A stretch of DNA of 49,728 nucleotides, taken from NCBI GenBank assembly GCA_900548535.1, contig URLG01000011.1, positions 1 to 49,728 of the forward strand. Direction: 5' to 3'. The position numbers and the translations under genes were made by a program. The notes under the pieces are model-generated. The model did not search any database. It saw nothing but the letters and a program-made list of their open reading frames with translations, and was not told the origin of the DNA. This DNA is from Candidatus Segatella intestinihominis (GTDB lineage: Bacteria; Bacteroidota; Bacteroidia; Bacteroidales; Bacteroidaceae). Shown in pieces: positions 48,863 to 49,728 of this stretch (positions are counted from its first letter, which is position 1; each line of letters opens with the position of its first letter).

Positions 48863-49728
48863 TTATCCGAATCCAGTTTTGAAAGGTCTTGCATAAGCCC
48901 GGTTTTCAGTATAGATATTCAGCACGTATTGCCTTGCTGTCATGATCCACTTGGCAGGTACGGAGATGAAGCTGAAGACAAAAGCCTTTATGCGACTCGT
49001 TTCCTTGAGCCCGAAAGCCTTGGTGTCAAGCTTGCTAATGATGGTCTTATAGAAATTGTGTATCAATGCCGTAAGCAGAAGGAATACGGTGTTCTCTGAC
49101 ATGAACGACTTGGGGAGCCTGTTCCAGCCGAATCCGTTGTTCATATCATCGAATATACGCTCTTTGCCCCCACGCTTGTTGTAAAATTCGACGATGTCTC
49201 TTGTTGATGAGTCATAATCGTTGGTAAGAATGCATCTGTAGGTGTATTCACCTTCCCACAAGTCAAGCTCTCCATCCATGCGCTTTTGTCTCTGAATGAC
49301 AAGACGATAGCACTTGCCTTCCCATTTCTCAACAAGAATGGAATTGAGTTCAAACTGGATGCCGTTGATTTCCTCCGTCTTCCATCCCCTCAGTGAAAAC
49401 AAGTCATCGTAGAGCGAACTGCATCTGTTGGCGCGGATGTAGAAGTGCGTGCAATGCTTCTCTATCTCACTGACAATTTCCTTCGAGCACGAACCACAGT
49501 CGGCTCTGAAGCGATTCACACGGATGCTGTTGGCTTCCAGTAGGGCAAAGAATCTCTTGTGGGTCTCAGCCTGATAAAAGCGCACATTTGTGTTGCCATC
49601 GCTGTTCTCGACATAGACAATCATGTCACCGATGACATATACGCCAGGTCTGTAGCCGAGGAACTTCTTGTATGTCGGTTTTGCATCATACTTCTCCGTT
49701 TCAAGGAACTGATGGTCAAAGTCAACAT
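48863..49728 (-). mobile_element. IS1380-family transposase, partial (runs off the right edge)
   Basis: At least 288 codons are open to the window edge, and the true start lies beyond it. The residues read upstream of the ATG at 49624 (FDHQFLETEKYDAKPTYKKF and then LGYRPGVYVIGDM) fit the IS1380 DDE transposase. SIRVNRFRADCGSCSKEI (second catalytic Asp) and DSSTRDIVEFYNKRGGKER (catalytic Glu region) match the family, as does the C-terminal WNRLPKSFMSENTVFLLLTAL. The visible part is intact. The element sits at the end of the polysaccharide genes on the opposite strand. Confidence 0.9.

Overview
The window comes from a member of the Bacteroidales, most likely Prevotella/Segatella (close to S. 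copri). The reasons are: Bacteroidetes promoters (a TTTG or TTG box about 20 bases before TAnnTTTG) in front of many genes, no obvious Shine-Dalgarno sequences, gldH and porX homologues, a GH97 glycosidase, an UpxY-type antiterminator, a smalltalk protein, and the fixed purH-mreBCD-mrdA-rodA order. The genus is inferred. The phylum is well supported.

Left and centre (1-34900) is core chromosome. It holds a possible small RNA, a GH97 enzyme and clpB bracketed by repeats. Next come a single-domain PurH (IMP cyclohydrolase only) leading the rod-shape operon mreB-mreC-mreD-mrdA-rodA, and the minus-strand group metF-holB-ricT(PSP1)-gldH. A sugar porter, a secreted nuclease and two tRNA genes (Pro-GGG, Lys-TTT) separated by a terminator follow. 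After these are AI-2E permease/tdk, rsmI, tadA, yraN-birA-pyrH, trxA, dnaE, psd-pssA and porX-tsaE.

Right (34900-49728) is an accessory surface-polysaccharide region. It opens with a tyrosine recombinase whose leader carries a strong terminator hairpin. Next is a promoter lying between 27-bp inverted repeats (36191-36217 and 36365-36391), aimed at an UpxY-type antiterminator: a phase-variable switch that reads as ON here. A minus-strand cassette of amidase, smalltalk protein and HU-like protein follows. Then comes a small defence-like cluster: a 148-aa protein and a SIR2-domain protein that share an N-terminal tag, an orphan antitoxin-like gene, and a RhuM protein with a PLD-like tail. Two copies of a structured dispersed repeat lie within this cluster. 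The polysaccharide genes proper are rfbC, an IspD/TarI-like cytidylyltransferase, an SDR epimerase, a Wzx-type flippase and a CDP-glycerol/ribitol phosphotransferase-like enzyme. They are visibly AT-richer than the core and suggest a polymer containing polyol phosphate. An IS1380-family transposase runs off the right edge.

Most interesting: the tagged SIR2 pair with its 22-bp repeat arrays, the invertible promoter with its attenuated recombinase, the covarying dispersed repeat, and the split PurH.
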